A stretch of 13,162 nucleotides of DNA from Chitinophagales bacterium (lineage in GTDB: Bacteria > Bacteroidota > Bacteroidia > Chitinophagales > BACL12). The stretch covers positions 1-13,162 of the forward strand of contig JACMJP010000313.1 in assembly GCA_014380545.1 (NCBI GenBank), written 5' to 3'. Each line of letters starts with the position of its first letter. Position 1 is the stretch's first letter. The notes beneath the pieces were generated by a model, which was given only the letters and a program-made list of their open reading frames with translations, was not told the origin of the DNA and ran no database searches. Shown here piece after piece: positions 1-6,310 of the stretch. A program made the position numbers and the translations under genes.

Positions 1-117
1 CACGATTTCCTTTACCTCTGCATTGGAATTTAATGCACCTTTTTTATAGGCTTCCGCTATTCCAAAACAGAAACTATTCTTGTCAGGATAACCATTGATA
101 AGTAGTATTTTTTTCAT
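1..117 (-). CDS. NAD(P)H-dependent flavodoxin-fold oxidoreductase, N-terminal part
   Basis: Only the first 39 residues are inside the window; the gene runs off the left edge. The start reads MKKILLINGYPDKNSF, followed by CFGIAEAYKKGA. This is the first beta strand and phosphate-binding loop of the flavodoxin_2 / NQO1-like quinone reductase family (usual form ILLINGHPDKESF). Members are cytoplasmic FMN or FAD enzymes that reduce quinones or related acceptors with NAD(P)H. The family's usual His before Pro is Tyr here. The ATG at 117 overlaps the stop of a small upstream reading frame as ATGA, so the two were probably once translationally coupled. No Shine-Dalgarno sequence is visible. The family call is good; the substrate cannot be told from this fragment. 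Confidence 0.8.
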   Translation of the reverse strand, partial: MKKILLINGYPDKNSFCFGIAEAYKKGALNSNAEVKEIV

Positions 118-316
118 TTTGCTAATAAATTTTTCTTGTCATAGTAAACTGAATCAAATGTTATTGGTTGCTTTCCAAGCACTTTCGATTTTTTAAATTC
201 TTGCAAAGAAGTGTGTATTTTTCATAATCGGCATGGTTAACCTTCGGTAAAATCAGTAAGACTATTGTTTTTATCTTTTCATTATCTGTTGAATTATATC
301 CGGTAAAGGTCTGCAT
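114..316 (-). pseudogene. small unrecognised reading frame broken by one base, upstream of and overlapping the oxidoreductase
   Basis: From ATG 316 the frame reads MQTFTGYNSTDNEKIKTIVL, then LILPKVNHADYEKYTLLCKN, and then hits a stop at 161-163 after 51 codons. If one A is added to the A6 run at 189-194 (minus-strand reading), the frame continues as KSKVLGKQPITFDSVYYDKK and stops at 114-116. That would give a 67-residue protein whose TGA overlaps the oxidoreductase ATG (ATGA). This neat overlap and the protein-like composition on both sides of the break argue that it was a real gene. The frame is open further upstream to about 361 without another ATG, so the N-terminus may also be lost. I do not recognise the family. 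It is either a decayed gene or a homopolymer error in the assembly. Confidence 0.5.
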
Positions 317-432
317 CAATAGAAGATATTTGTTACACAACGTTTTAAATAACTTACATAATTAACTGATAATAAACTTAAATTCTCAGAATTATGGATT
401 GTCTGTTTTAATTGCTTTAATAAAAAATAAAA

Positions 433-453
433 AAGGTTGGCGAGGCCAACCTT
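433..453 (-). terminator. intrinsic terminator, minus-strand transcript
   Basis: A perfect 9-bp inverted repeat, AAGGTTGGC / GCCAACCTT, closes a 3-base loop. On the minus strand it is followed directly by a U-rich tail (TTTTATTTTTTATTA), the classic rho-independent form; on the plus strand no T-run follows. It would end transcription arriving from the cupredoxin remnant (stop at 700) or from the candidate promoter at 650-678. Confidence 0.8.
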
Positions 454-649
454 ATAAAGGCAATGTTTGGTATAAACCAGACTCAAGTATAACTGAGATC
501 AAAGTTTGTACTTTTAATTTAAATAATTTAATATGCTATATTATCTTTTGTTTAATAATTGGTTTACCGCATTATTAATTATTTTGTTAAAGAAATTTAC
601 ATTTAATATTACAGTAAGGTGGATTATTATTGCAGAAAACTAACAACAA

Positions 650-678
650 CAAATATAAAACATGTTAAAAACGACAAA
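650..678 (-). promoter_or_regulatory. candidate Bacteroidota-type promoter (-33 TTTG, -7 TATATTTG)
   Basis: Read on the minus strand, TTTG at 678-675 is followed after 17 bases by TATATTTG at 657-650. This fits the TAnnTTTG / TTG promoter pattern described for Bacteroides and Flavobacterium. It lies just downstream of the stop of the cupredoxin remnant. With the terminator at 433-453 it would define a short transcript of about 200 bases without a clear ORF. Such motifs arise easily by chance in AT-rich DNA. Confidence 0.35.
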
Positions 679-699
679 GAGGGCTTCACCTGAATTTAA

Positions 700-1136
700 T
701 TATTGAATAACCATTTTTTTAACAACAATATCATTGCGGGTTTTTAATGCCAATAAATACATTCCTTTTGTTAAATCATTTACCGCATATGTTTTGGAAT
801 ATGTCTCTGCTGCATGAATTCCATTACTAAGTTCTTTTATTAATATACCTTTCATATTATAAAGCCGCACATTAATAAGATCGAGGTATTTAAATTAATT
901 GTAATTTGAATTTCGGCAGTAACTATCGTATTATATAATATGAAGGAGCCTGAGTTGGAATTATTTACTGCCGCAGACCCTGATGCTGTAAAACTACCCG
1001 TCATTCCCATAACTTCATGAAAAGTACATTTATAATTATATGTTCCGGGAGTATCAAAAATCTTATTTGAAACATCAATCGGATGATCCCATGGAAGAGC
1101 GCCTGAGGGAACACTTTGACCAGATGCGCTGTTTTC
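700..1136 (-). pseudogene. remnant of a secreted cupredoxin-like protein with a T9SS type A sorting domain
   Basis: Two domains can be read on the minus strand in two frames. From 1136 the frame gives SGALPWDHPIDVSNKIFD, then TPGTYNYKCTFHEVMGMTG and a Ser/Asn-rich linker. The Cys, His and Met of the C-x2-H-x4-M block match the type 1 copper site of plastocyanin/azurin-like proteins. After ITINL (about 890) the frame is broken; one extra A at 889-891 restores YLDLINVRLYNMKGILIKEL and the end of a Por secretion tail (TKGMYLLALKTRNDIVVKKM, VIQ, stop at 700-702). Immediately upstream of 1136 are stops (TAG, TAA), and the signal peptide and first half of the cupredoxin fold, including the first copper His, are missing. 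So this is a 5'-truncated, frameshifted relic of an exported copper protein delivered by type IX secretion. Confidence 0.75.
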
Positions 1137-1237
1137 CTATTACTTTATTCATACAAAATAAAAATGAATTATTTTATCATGATAAATATTTTTGCGATAT
1201 GCAAGCGAAAGCCAGTTAGAATAAAAAAAATATAATA

Positions 1238-1315
1238 CAGGAAGAAGATAAACGACATCCTAAACTAAATCCGAAGGGGGAATTAAAATTATTTCCTGAA
1301 AAGTACGGGTTTTGA
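1238..1315 (+). other. possible 3' fragment of an unknown gene
   Basis: A plus-strand frame reads QEEDKRHPKLNPKGELKLF and then PEKYGF before a TGA at 1313-1315. It looks like the C-terminus of a charged soluble protein, but is preceded by a stop (TAG near 1217) and an A8 run. A second frame (FLRYASESQLE) ends just before the run. It may be another decayed gene end next to the truncated cupredoxin gene, or chance. I do not recognise it. Confidence 0.2.
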
Positions 1316-1316
1316 A

Positions 1317-1332
1317 AAGTAATTAATTACTT
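1317..1332 (-). terminator. AT-only palindrome downstream of the response regulator, possible weak terminator
   Basis: AAGTAATTAATTACTT is a perfect 16-base palindrome, 45 bases after the response-regulator stop on the minus strand, followed there by TT. The stem has only A/T pairs apart from one G-C pair, so termination would be weak. It is the only hairpin found between this operon and the decayed region. Confidence 0.3.
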
Positions 1333-1376
1333 CTTCGCCCTGCAGCTATTAAATTATTTAAAGGTGTCAGATCTCA

Positions 1377-1772
1377 TTAAGTGAAATATTTGCCAATAAT
1401 ATGATGCATTATTTCTTTGGTAAGTGGTTTTGTTCTGTATTCAGAAACAAAACTCCATGTTTTTGCCCGTTCTATCTCAGCAGGATTTTCAGAGTTTGTG
1501 AGCATAATAATTATTGCCCGGCTCTGTAATTCTTTATCAAGCCCATTATATTCCTGAAGAAATTCCCAGCCATTCATACCCGGCATATTAATATCCAGCA
1601 AAATAAGATCAGGATGCGGGTCTTTTTTCGATGTTAGATACTCCAATGCTTCTCTTCCTGAATTCATCGGTATAATAATATTTTCCGGATCGGTTTTTTT
1701 AATGGCTCTTTCATGAAAAAAGTTGTCATGAGAATTATCATCAATCAGCATTATACATTTTAATTTTTTCAT
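1377..1772 (-). CDS. single-domain response regulator (CheY/Rcp1-like)
   Basis: A 131-residue receiver domain with no output domain. The key residues are all present: acidic pair D11-D12 (LIDDNSHD), phospho-acceptor D60 (LILLDINMPGMNG), T92 (IMLTNS) and K115 (YRTKPLT). The HDNFFHERAI helix after the acidic pair is typical of the Rcp1-like regulators paired with multi-PAS or phytochrome-like kinases. The ATG at 1772 overlaps the kinase stop as ATGA, so it is probably translationally coupled and is the cognate phosphate acceptor of that kinase. With no DNA-binding domain it must act through protein contact or pass phosphate onward; no Hpt protein or downstream regulator is encoded nearby. Confidence 0.93.
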   Translation of the reverse strand: MKKLKCIMLIDDNSHDNFFHERAIKKTDPENIIIPMNSGREALEYLTSKKDPHPDLILLDINMPGMNGWEFLQEYNGLDKELQSRAIIIMLTNSENPAEIERAKTWSFVSEYRTKPLTKEIMHHIIGKYFT

Positions 1773-4700
1773 TCTGTTAAATTTGGTATGGTGAAATAAA
1801 ATGTAGTTCCCTCTCCGGGGATTGATTCAACCCATATATCTCCCTGGTGCATTTGAATTATTTTTTTGCAGTTGGCAAGACCGATTCCGCTTCCTTCATA
1901 TTCTTTATTTGTGTGTAAACGCTGAAAGATATCAAAAATCCGTTCGAAATGTATGGGCTCAATGCCAATTCCATTATCGCTTACTGAGAATTTCCATTTT
2001 TCATTTACTTTTTCTGAGCGGATCTCAATTTTAGGCCGGGTATCTTTTTTCCTGAATTTAATTGCGTTCGTAATAAGATTTTGGAATACCTGGCGAATTT
2101 CAATTTCATATAAATTTAGTTTAGGCATATCCGTAATCTTAATAACAGCCCTTGAAGTTTTTATCACTGTGTCAAGATCAGCAATCACATCATCAATTAA
2201 TTTATTACAATCAACACAAGAGAGTTTTTTATTAGTGCCTAATCGTGAAAAGTCCAGGAGTGATTTGATGAGCACACTCATTCTGCTTATGGCATTATTT
2301 ACAGCATGCAGATATTTTTTCGCATTGTCATCTAAAACATCCGGATAATCCTCCTCAAATACCTGCATATAGTTAGCAACGGTGCGAAGCGGTTCCTGAA
2401 GATCATGTGAAGCTATATATGCAAATTGTTCAAGCTCTTTGTTTTTTATCTCCAAACTCATTTGTTTTTCCAGCGCAGCTTCCTGAATCTTTCTTTCAGT
2501 TACATCATGCGCTATTCCATATAAGCCAACCGACTTTCCGTTTTGGTCCAATTCAAACTTGCTTTTTGAGTAAATATGTTTGATGGTACCATCCTTTAAA
2601 ACAATTCGGTGATTTAAAATTGTGTCGCTGAATGTTTTTTGTGATTCTTTAAGTGCTGCCATTACATAATCCAGATCTTCAGGATGTATGAACGAGACCC
2701 AGGTATCAAATGAGTGTCTGTTTTCATCTACCGGAAATCCATATATTCTGCAAGCTTCTTCTGACCATAAAGCTATATTTGTTTCAAAATTCAGATACCA
2801 GTTGCCGAGGTTGGCTATTGCCTGCGATTCATTTAATCTTTTTTCGCTTTGTATCAGGTTTATTTCTGCTTTTTTTCTTTCTGTAATATTTCGTGAATGA
2901 CAAGCGGTTCCGATAACTTCTTCTCCTCTGCGGATAGGGTAAAAAGAAATTTCAGACCAAAATTCTACAGGGGTGGCACTATATTCAATTATTGTAAAAG
3001 CTTCTCCTGCAAATGCACGGTCGTAAGATATTTTAAAACGCTTCAATTGGTCGGGGGGAAATCCTGCTTCAAGAATATTGCTCCCTTTTTCAATTGGCCC
3101 GCCTGACATAAAACCGATGATCTTATCGAAAGCTTGATTGGAAGTAATTAATTTAAAATCTTTATCCACACTCCACATCAGGTCATTCGTATTATTAATT
3201 AAAGCATGAAGATTATTTCTGTCAAATTCCCGCTGCTGTTCTATTATTTTTTTTTCAGAAATATCACGGACGAATCCGATAAAGTGCGTTCTTCCGTTAA
3301 TCTTGGAAGGCGTTATACTAAGTGAAACATCCAATTCATCCCCATTTTTTTTAAGGGCGCTGATATCAATTGTTTTGCCCAGTATAGGTCCTTCCCCTGT
3401 TTTTAAATAATGTTTCATGCCTTTTTCATGCATTTTGCGGTAACGTTCAGGTATGATGGTAGCAGAGAGTTTCATACCTGCGACCTCTGTTTCTGTCCAC
3501 CCAAACAGCACTTCAGATTTAGCATCCCAATTCGTAATTATGCCTTCTTCGTCAATAATAACTAGGGCATCTAATGAAGCAGCATATATGGTTTGAATCA
3601 GGTTTTTACTTTCTGCCTGGGCCAGCTCCGCTATTTTTTTTTCAGAAATATCTGTGAAGTTTGCTACTAATGCATGAACACCCGGCTCATGAAGCATATT
3701 GGTAATAGAGCCTTCGCACCATACCCATTTACCGTTTTTATGGCGTCGGCGCTGCTGGAAATAAGATGATTTGCCGGGAGTTTGCAATATATCTACTTTG
3801 ATTTCCAAAAAGGCAGGAATATCATCCGGATGAATGATATCAAAAACCGAGGTGTGCAGAAATTCTTCCAAAGAATAGCCGAGAGCTTTTGTAATAGATG
3901 GACTACCGTATGTTAGCTCACCATCCTCAGTGGCAAGGGTTTTCATGTCAGAGCTTTTTTCAATAAGCGCCCGAAAACGCTGCTCGTTCTTAATTACCAG
4001 CTCTTCAGAGTCTGTATGTCTTTTTGCATTTTCAAAAATATCCATGGCAAAAGAAATATCCCGTGTTACTGTTGTCAGCAGGGCAGTTTCTTCTTCATCG
4101 AAAAAATTTAATTCAGATGCATATAGATTGAATGTGCCGATGATATTTCCTGACTTTTTAATGGGAAGCACAATGGCAGAAAGAATCCCGTGTTTTGCCG
4201 CAAACAATTTCCAATTTGTTAATTCAAGCTCATTTGCAATGTCGTTATAAACGTAATATGTGCCTGTGCTCAAAACATGCGTCTGCGGACCCTTGGATGC
4301 ATAAGATACACTCAGGAATTGTTCAATTACTTCTTCCGGAATACCACTTTGGGCAGACAGGCTTATACTTTTTAGATCATGATTCAGAATGCCTATCCAG
4401 GCCATTTTGAATCCGCCTGTTTCAAATGCAATGCGACAGGAAGTTCTGAATAATGTTTCTTCATCTTTTGCATGAATGATGTTTTGGTTCACCTGGCTGA
4501 TGAAAGCATACATGCGGGTGGTTTTACTTATTTTTTCCTCGGTTTCTTTTTGTGCAGTAATATCCTGCACCAACGACATGATAGTATTCACCCTCCCTTC
4601 ACCATCCTTCAATACTGAATTGAACCATTCGCACCATATTACTGTGCCGTCTTTCCTGTAATTTCTATGCTGAATTTTGTTTCTTTCAATTTCACCAGTA

Positions 4701-5059
4701 ATAAGTTGCTGTGTTATTTTGAATACCCGGGGCTGGTCTTCTATGTACACTTGTCCAAAACCGGTTTTTTCTAATTCAACAAATTCTTTTTCAGTCCATC
4801 CAAAAATTTCCTCTGCACGCTTTGACCATGATTTCACATGCAACCGGGTATCCCATTCAATAAACCCGAGGGGTGTATTTTCAATATGAAAGGCTAACCG
4901 GTGGTTTGTGAGGTGTTGTTTCATTTCCTCTTCCATACCTTCAAGCTCGGCCTTCATGCGCTCTATTGCCTGCGCACGATTAAAAATTTCCACCTCCAGC
5001 TTCTCTATATTGTCGGGGTTAAAAGCTTCACGTGACAAGGTATTTTTTGGTTCATTCAT
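1769..5059 (-). CDS. multi-PAS/GAF soluble sensor histidine kinase
   Basis: A 1096-residue kinase with no membrane segment, so a cytoplasmic sensor. Order: coiled coil about 17-50; PAS1 about 55-170; GAF about 187-340; PAS2 about 360-475; PAS3 about 485-604; PAS4 about 613-728; PAS5 about 740-857; HisKA about 870-940; HATPase about 985-1092. Each PAS ends in the usual D(I/V)(S/T)E(K/R)K-type linker, PAS4 having NITERKK. The phospho-acceptor is H885 in YIASHDLQEPLRT. The ATP lid is complete: N-box N994 and N998 (QNLITNAIKF), G1 D1028-NGIGI, F-box FERIFDIFQRL, G2 GSGIGLANCKKI. No receiver domain is attached; the next gene supplies it. The domain types suggest sensing of small ligands, redox state or light, but no cofactor residue can be assigned (the GAF shows no obvious chromophore Cys). 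Start: ATG 5059; no Shine-Dalgarno is visible. Confidence 0.95.
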   Translation of the reverse strand: MNEPKNTLSREAFNPDNIEKLEVEIFNRAQAIERMKAELEGMEEEMKQHLTNHRLAFHIENTPLGFIEWDTRLHVKSWSKRAEEIFGWTEKEFVELEKTGFGQVYIEDQPRVFKITQQLITGEIERNKIQHRNYRKDGTVIWCEWFNSVLKDGEGRVNTIMSLVQDITAQKETEEKISKTTRMYAFISQVNQNIIHAKDEETLFRTSCRIAFETGGFKMAWIGILNHDLKSISLSAQSGIPEEVIEQFLSVSYASKGPQTHVLSTGTYYVYNDIANELELTNWKLFAAKHGILSAIVLPIKKSGNIIGTFNLYASELNFFDEEETALLTTVTRDISFAMDIFENAKRHTDSEELVIKNEQRFRALIEKSSDMKTLATEDGELTYGSPSITKALGYSLEEFLHTSVFDIIHPDDIPAFLEIKVDILQTPGKSSYFQQRRRHKNGKWVWCEGSITNMLHEPGVHALVANFTDISEKKIAELAQAESKNLIQTIYAASLDALVIIDEEGIITNWDAKSEVLFGWTETEVAGMKLSATIIPERYRKMHEKGMKHYLKTGEGPILGKTIDISALKKNGDELDVSLSITPSKINGRTHFIGFVRDISEKKIIEQQREFDRNNLHALINNTNDLMWSVDKDFKLITSNQAFDKIIGFMSGGPIEKGSNILEAGFPPDQLKRFKISYDRAFAGEAFTIIEYSATPVEFWSEISFYPIRRGEEVIGTACHSRNITERKKAEINLIQSEKRLNESQAIANLGNWYLNFETNIALWSEEACRIYGFPVDENRHSFDTWVSFIHPEDLDYVMAALKESQKTFSDTILNHRIVLKDGTIKHIYSKSKFELDQNGKSVGLYGIAHDVTERKIQEAALEKQMSLEIKNKELEQFAYIASHDLQEPLRTVANYMQVFEEDYPDVLDDNAKKYLHAVNNAISRMSVLIKSLLDFSRLGTNKKLSCVDCNKLIDDVIADLDTVIKTSRAVIKITDMPKLNLYEIEIRQVFQNLITNAIKFRKKDTRPKIEIRSEKVNEKWKFSVSDNGIGIEPIHFERIFDIFQRLHTNKEYEGSGIGLANCKKIIQMHQGDIWVESIPGEGTTFYFTIPNLTE
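3246..3652. repeat. 20-base direct repeat at PAS-module ends inside the kinase gene
   Basis: ATTTTTTTTTCAGAAATATC occurs identically at 3246-3265 and 3633-3652, exactly 387 bases (129 codons) apart and in the same frame. Both copies encode the DISEKKI linker that closes a PAS module (PAS3 and PAS2). Each copy contains an A9 run on the coding strand. The spacing equals one PAS unit, consistent with modular duplication, although the PAS domains themselves have diverged. Confidence 0.7.
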
Positions 5060-5251
5060 TAGTTAAAATTTTCAGTTAGCCGCTGCATCTGCTTTAATAA
5101 TTAATAATTGAGGAGATCGTTTTGCCCGTGGCGTTGAAGTCAGCTGCTGAATGGGCTGACATATTCATCTATTTCAACAATGGTTTGTTTCTATTTTTTC
5201 CAGCACACTTATATTCATTTATTTTTATACTTTATGCGGTCTTTAACTTTC

Positions 5252-5259
5252 CAAATATA
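5252..5259 (-). promoter_or_regulatory. candidate -7 element for the kinase-regulator operon
   Basis: On the minus strand TATATTTG matches the TAnnTTTG -7 consensus of Bacteroidota. It lies about 190 bases upstream of the kinase ATG, implying a long leader. No clear TTG at -33 was found at the usual spacing, so support is modest. Confidence 0.3.
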
Positions 5260-5508
5260 AAGTTGAACATTATTACCAGACGGAGCATTACATAATTATA
5301 GAAATAAGTTATATTATTTACAGTATTGGCTGAAAAAAGTATAAAAAACCTTCCACACATTTGCGGTGACTTCGTATTTAGTTTCAATTTTCTTTAGCCC
5401 TTTCCATAGTGATTTTATTCCAAATCAATCATCTTTGATACATCTTTCAGCAAAGGGATTTATTTTGCAGGTATAAAAACAGGATGATTATTTTAAGGAG
5501 AGTTTCAT

Positions 5509-5531
5509 AAAGCAATAAAAGTTATTGCTTT
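5509..5531 (-). terminator. hairpin after the membrane-protein gene, likely weak terminator
   Basis: AAAGCAATAA / TTATTGCTTT is a perfect 10-bp inverted repeat with a 3-base loop, 34 bases beyond the stop of the minus-strand membrane gene. The stem is AT-rich and has only its own terminal T's as a tail on the minus strand. The plus strand has no gene upstream to terminate, so I assign it to the minus strand. Confidence 0.45.
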
Positions 5532-5564
5532 TAATGCACACGGTTTTACAGTTTGTATATTCGT

Positions 5565-6056
5565 TTAATTGTGTAAGAATTCCGCCCAAACTGTAAGGGG
5601 AATTCTGAGCGAAGAAAAATTTATGAGTTCTGGTCTTCTGATCATAGCGCCACTATGCGCTACATTCCAAAGCATTATAAAAACAACGATGGATAATACT
5701 AATGTAATAGCTGAAATGTATTTTGAATTTTTAATGTTGCGATAAATAAATGTTATATTCACTAGTGCTGAACACCCCAGGAGAATAATCAGCCAATATA
5801 TTCCCTCAGCCAACTCTTCATGTGCCTCAATATTATTATGAGCATTTGTGAGTTGTTGAACATTTTGTTCAATATGGTGCTCAGCTTCTTCACCTGTGTA
5901 AAAAGCAGGAAAGTAAATTATTGATGCAAAAAGTATTAATGAACAGGCTGTAATACTCAGTATTTTATTTTTTAAGAAATAAGAAAAAAAGAAAATGAAT
6001 ATCCCGATAAGCAAAAACACCCCGGGCAGATGATTCAGGATCAAATGCAAATACAT
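5565..6056 (-). CDS. four-helix membrane protein, DUF2231-like
   Basis: A 163-residue integral membrane protein. I place the start at ATG 6056 because MYLHLILNHLPG is the usual N-terminus of this family; the frame can be opened seven codons earlier only at a TTG (6077). Predicted helices: about 10-28, 33-52, 84-106 and 112-131, with a polar loop between helices 2 and 3. Conserved-looking polar spots are H4 and H9 (HLILNHLP), YTGEEAEHHIE at 53-63, EAHEE at 77-81, and AHSGAMIRRPEL at 133-144 after helix 4. This pattern matches the DUF2231-type membrane proteins of Bacteroidota, for which I know no settled function. The recurrent His near the membrane faces would suit heme or metal binding, which is inference. 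It stands alone, divergent from the GH3 operon. Confidence 0.7.
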   Translation of the reverse strand: MYLHLILNHLPGVFLLIGIFIFFFSYFLKNKILSITACSLILFASIIYFPAFYTGEEAEHHIEQNVQQLTNAHNNIEAHEELAEGIYWLIILLGCSALVNITFIYRNIKNSKYISAITLVLSIVVFIMLWNVAHSGAMIRRPELINFSSLRIPLTVWAEFLHN

Positions 6057-6280
6057 AAATGCAAAGAAATTGCACAATTTTAATTAATTATAAAAAAACT
6101 GGTTATTATTTTATTATGAAATGTATTACAAAATGTAAATAATATTTATCGTTCAAAAACAGGAAGGAGGGTAATTTCTAATTCTCCTGGATAAGTTATA
6201 GTAAGTTTAATTAAATGCGTCTTATTTGTCATCAAATTATTAAAATATTTATATAAATGAATAGGGACAAATACCTATAT

Positions 6281-6288
6281 TACCTTTG
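6281..6288 (+). promoter_or_regulatory. candidate -7 promoter element for the GH3-LysE operon
   Basis: TACCTTTG fits TAnnTTTG and lies 22 bases before the GH3 ATG, leaving a short leader of roughly 15 bases. No clear TTG is visible at -33, so the match rests on the -7 box and its position. Confidence 0.45.
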
Positions 6289-6310
6289 TATTAAATTAAC
6301 CTGGTCATAA

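Larger units (their letters stand above)
317..699. other. intergenic stretch without a gene
   Basis: No reading frame of convincing length or composition was found on either strand. The stretch holds one strong minus-strand hairpin terminator (433-453) and one candidate minus-strand promoter (650-678). The part 454-649 between them is AT-rich, with stops in the frames I read. Confidence 0.6.
5060..5564. other. intergenic stretch upstream of the kinase operon, no convincing gene
   Basis: About 500 bases with no supported gene. It contains the candidate kinase promoter (5252-5259), a 6-bp hairpin GTCAGC/GCTGAC (5139-5160) and the AT-rich hairpin at 5509-5531. A 36-codon minus-strand open stretch (5314-5424, containing WKGLKKIETKYEVTANVWK) is too short to call. 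Confidence 0.6.

Noticed and set aside
1822..4889. Several plus-strand open frames of 60-130 codons within the kinase gene
   Set aside because: They are antisense to a clear kinase coding frame and have no recognisable domain.
5139..5160. GTCAGC / GCTGAC inverted repeat
   Set aside because: A six-base stem with a ten-base loop, no T-tract and no position suggesting a function.
5314..5424. 36-codon minus-strand open stretch containing WKGLKKIETKYEVTANVWK
   Set aside because: It has no ATG near its start, an in-frame TGA just upstream, and no family I recognise; chance is the simpler reading.
6057..6077. TTG start for the membrane protein
   Set aside because: The family N-terminus MxLHLILNHLP begins at the ATG at 6056.
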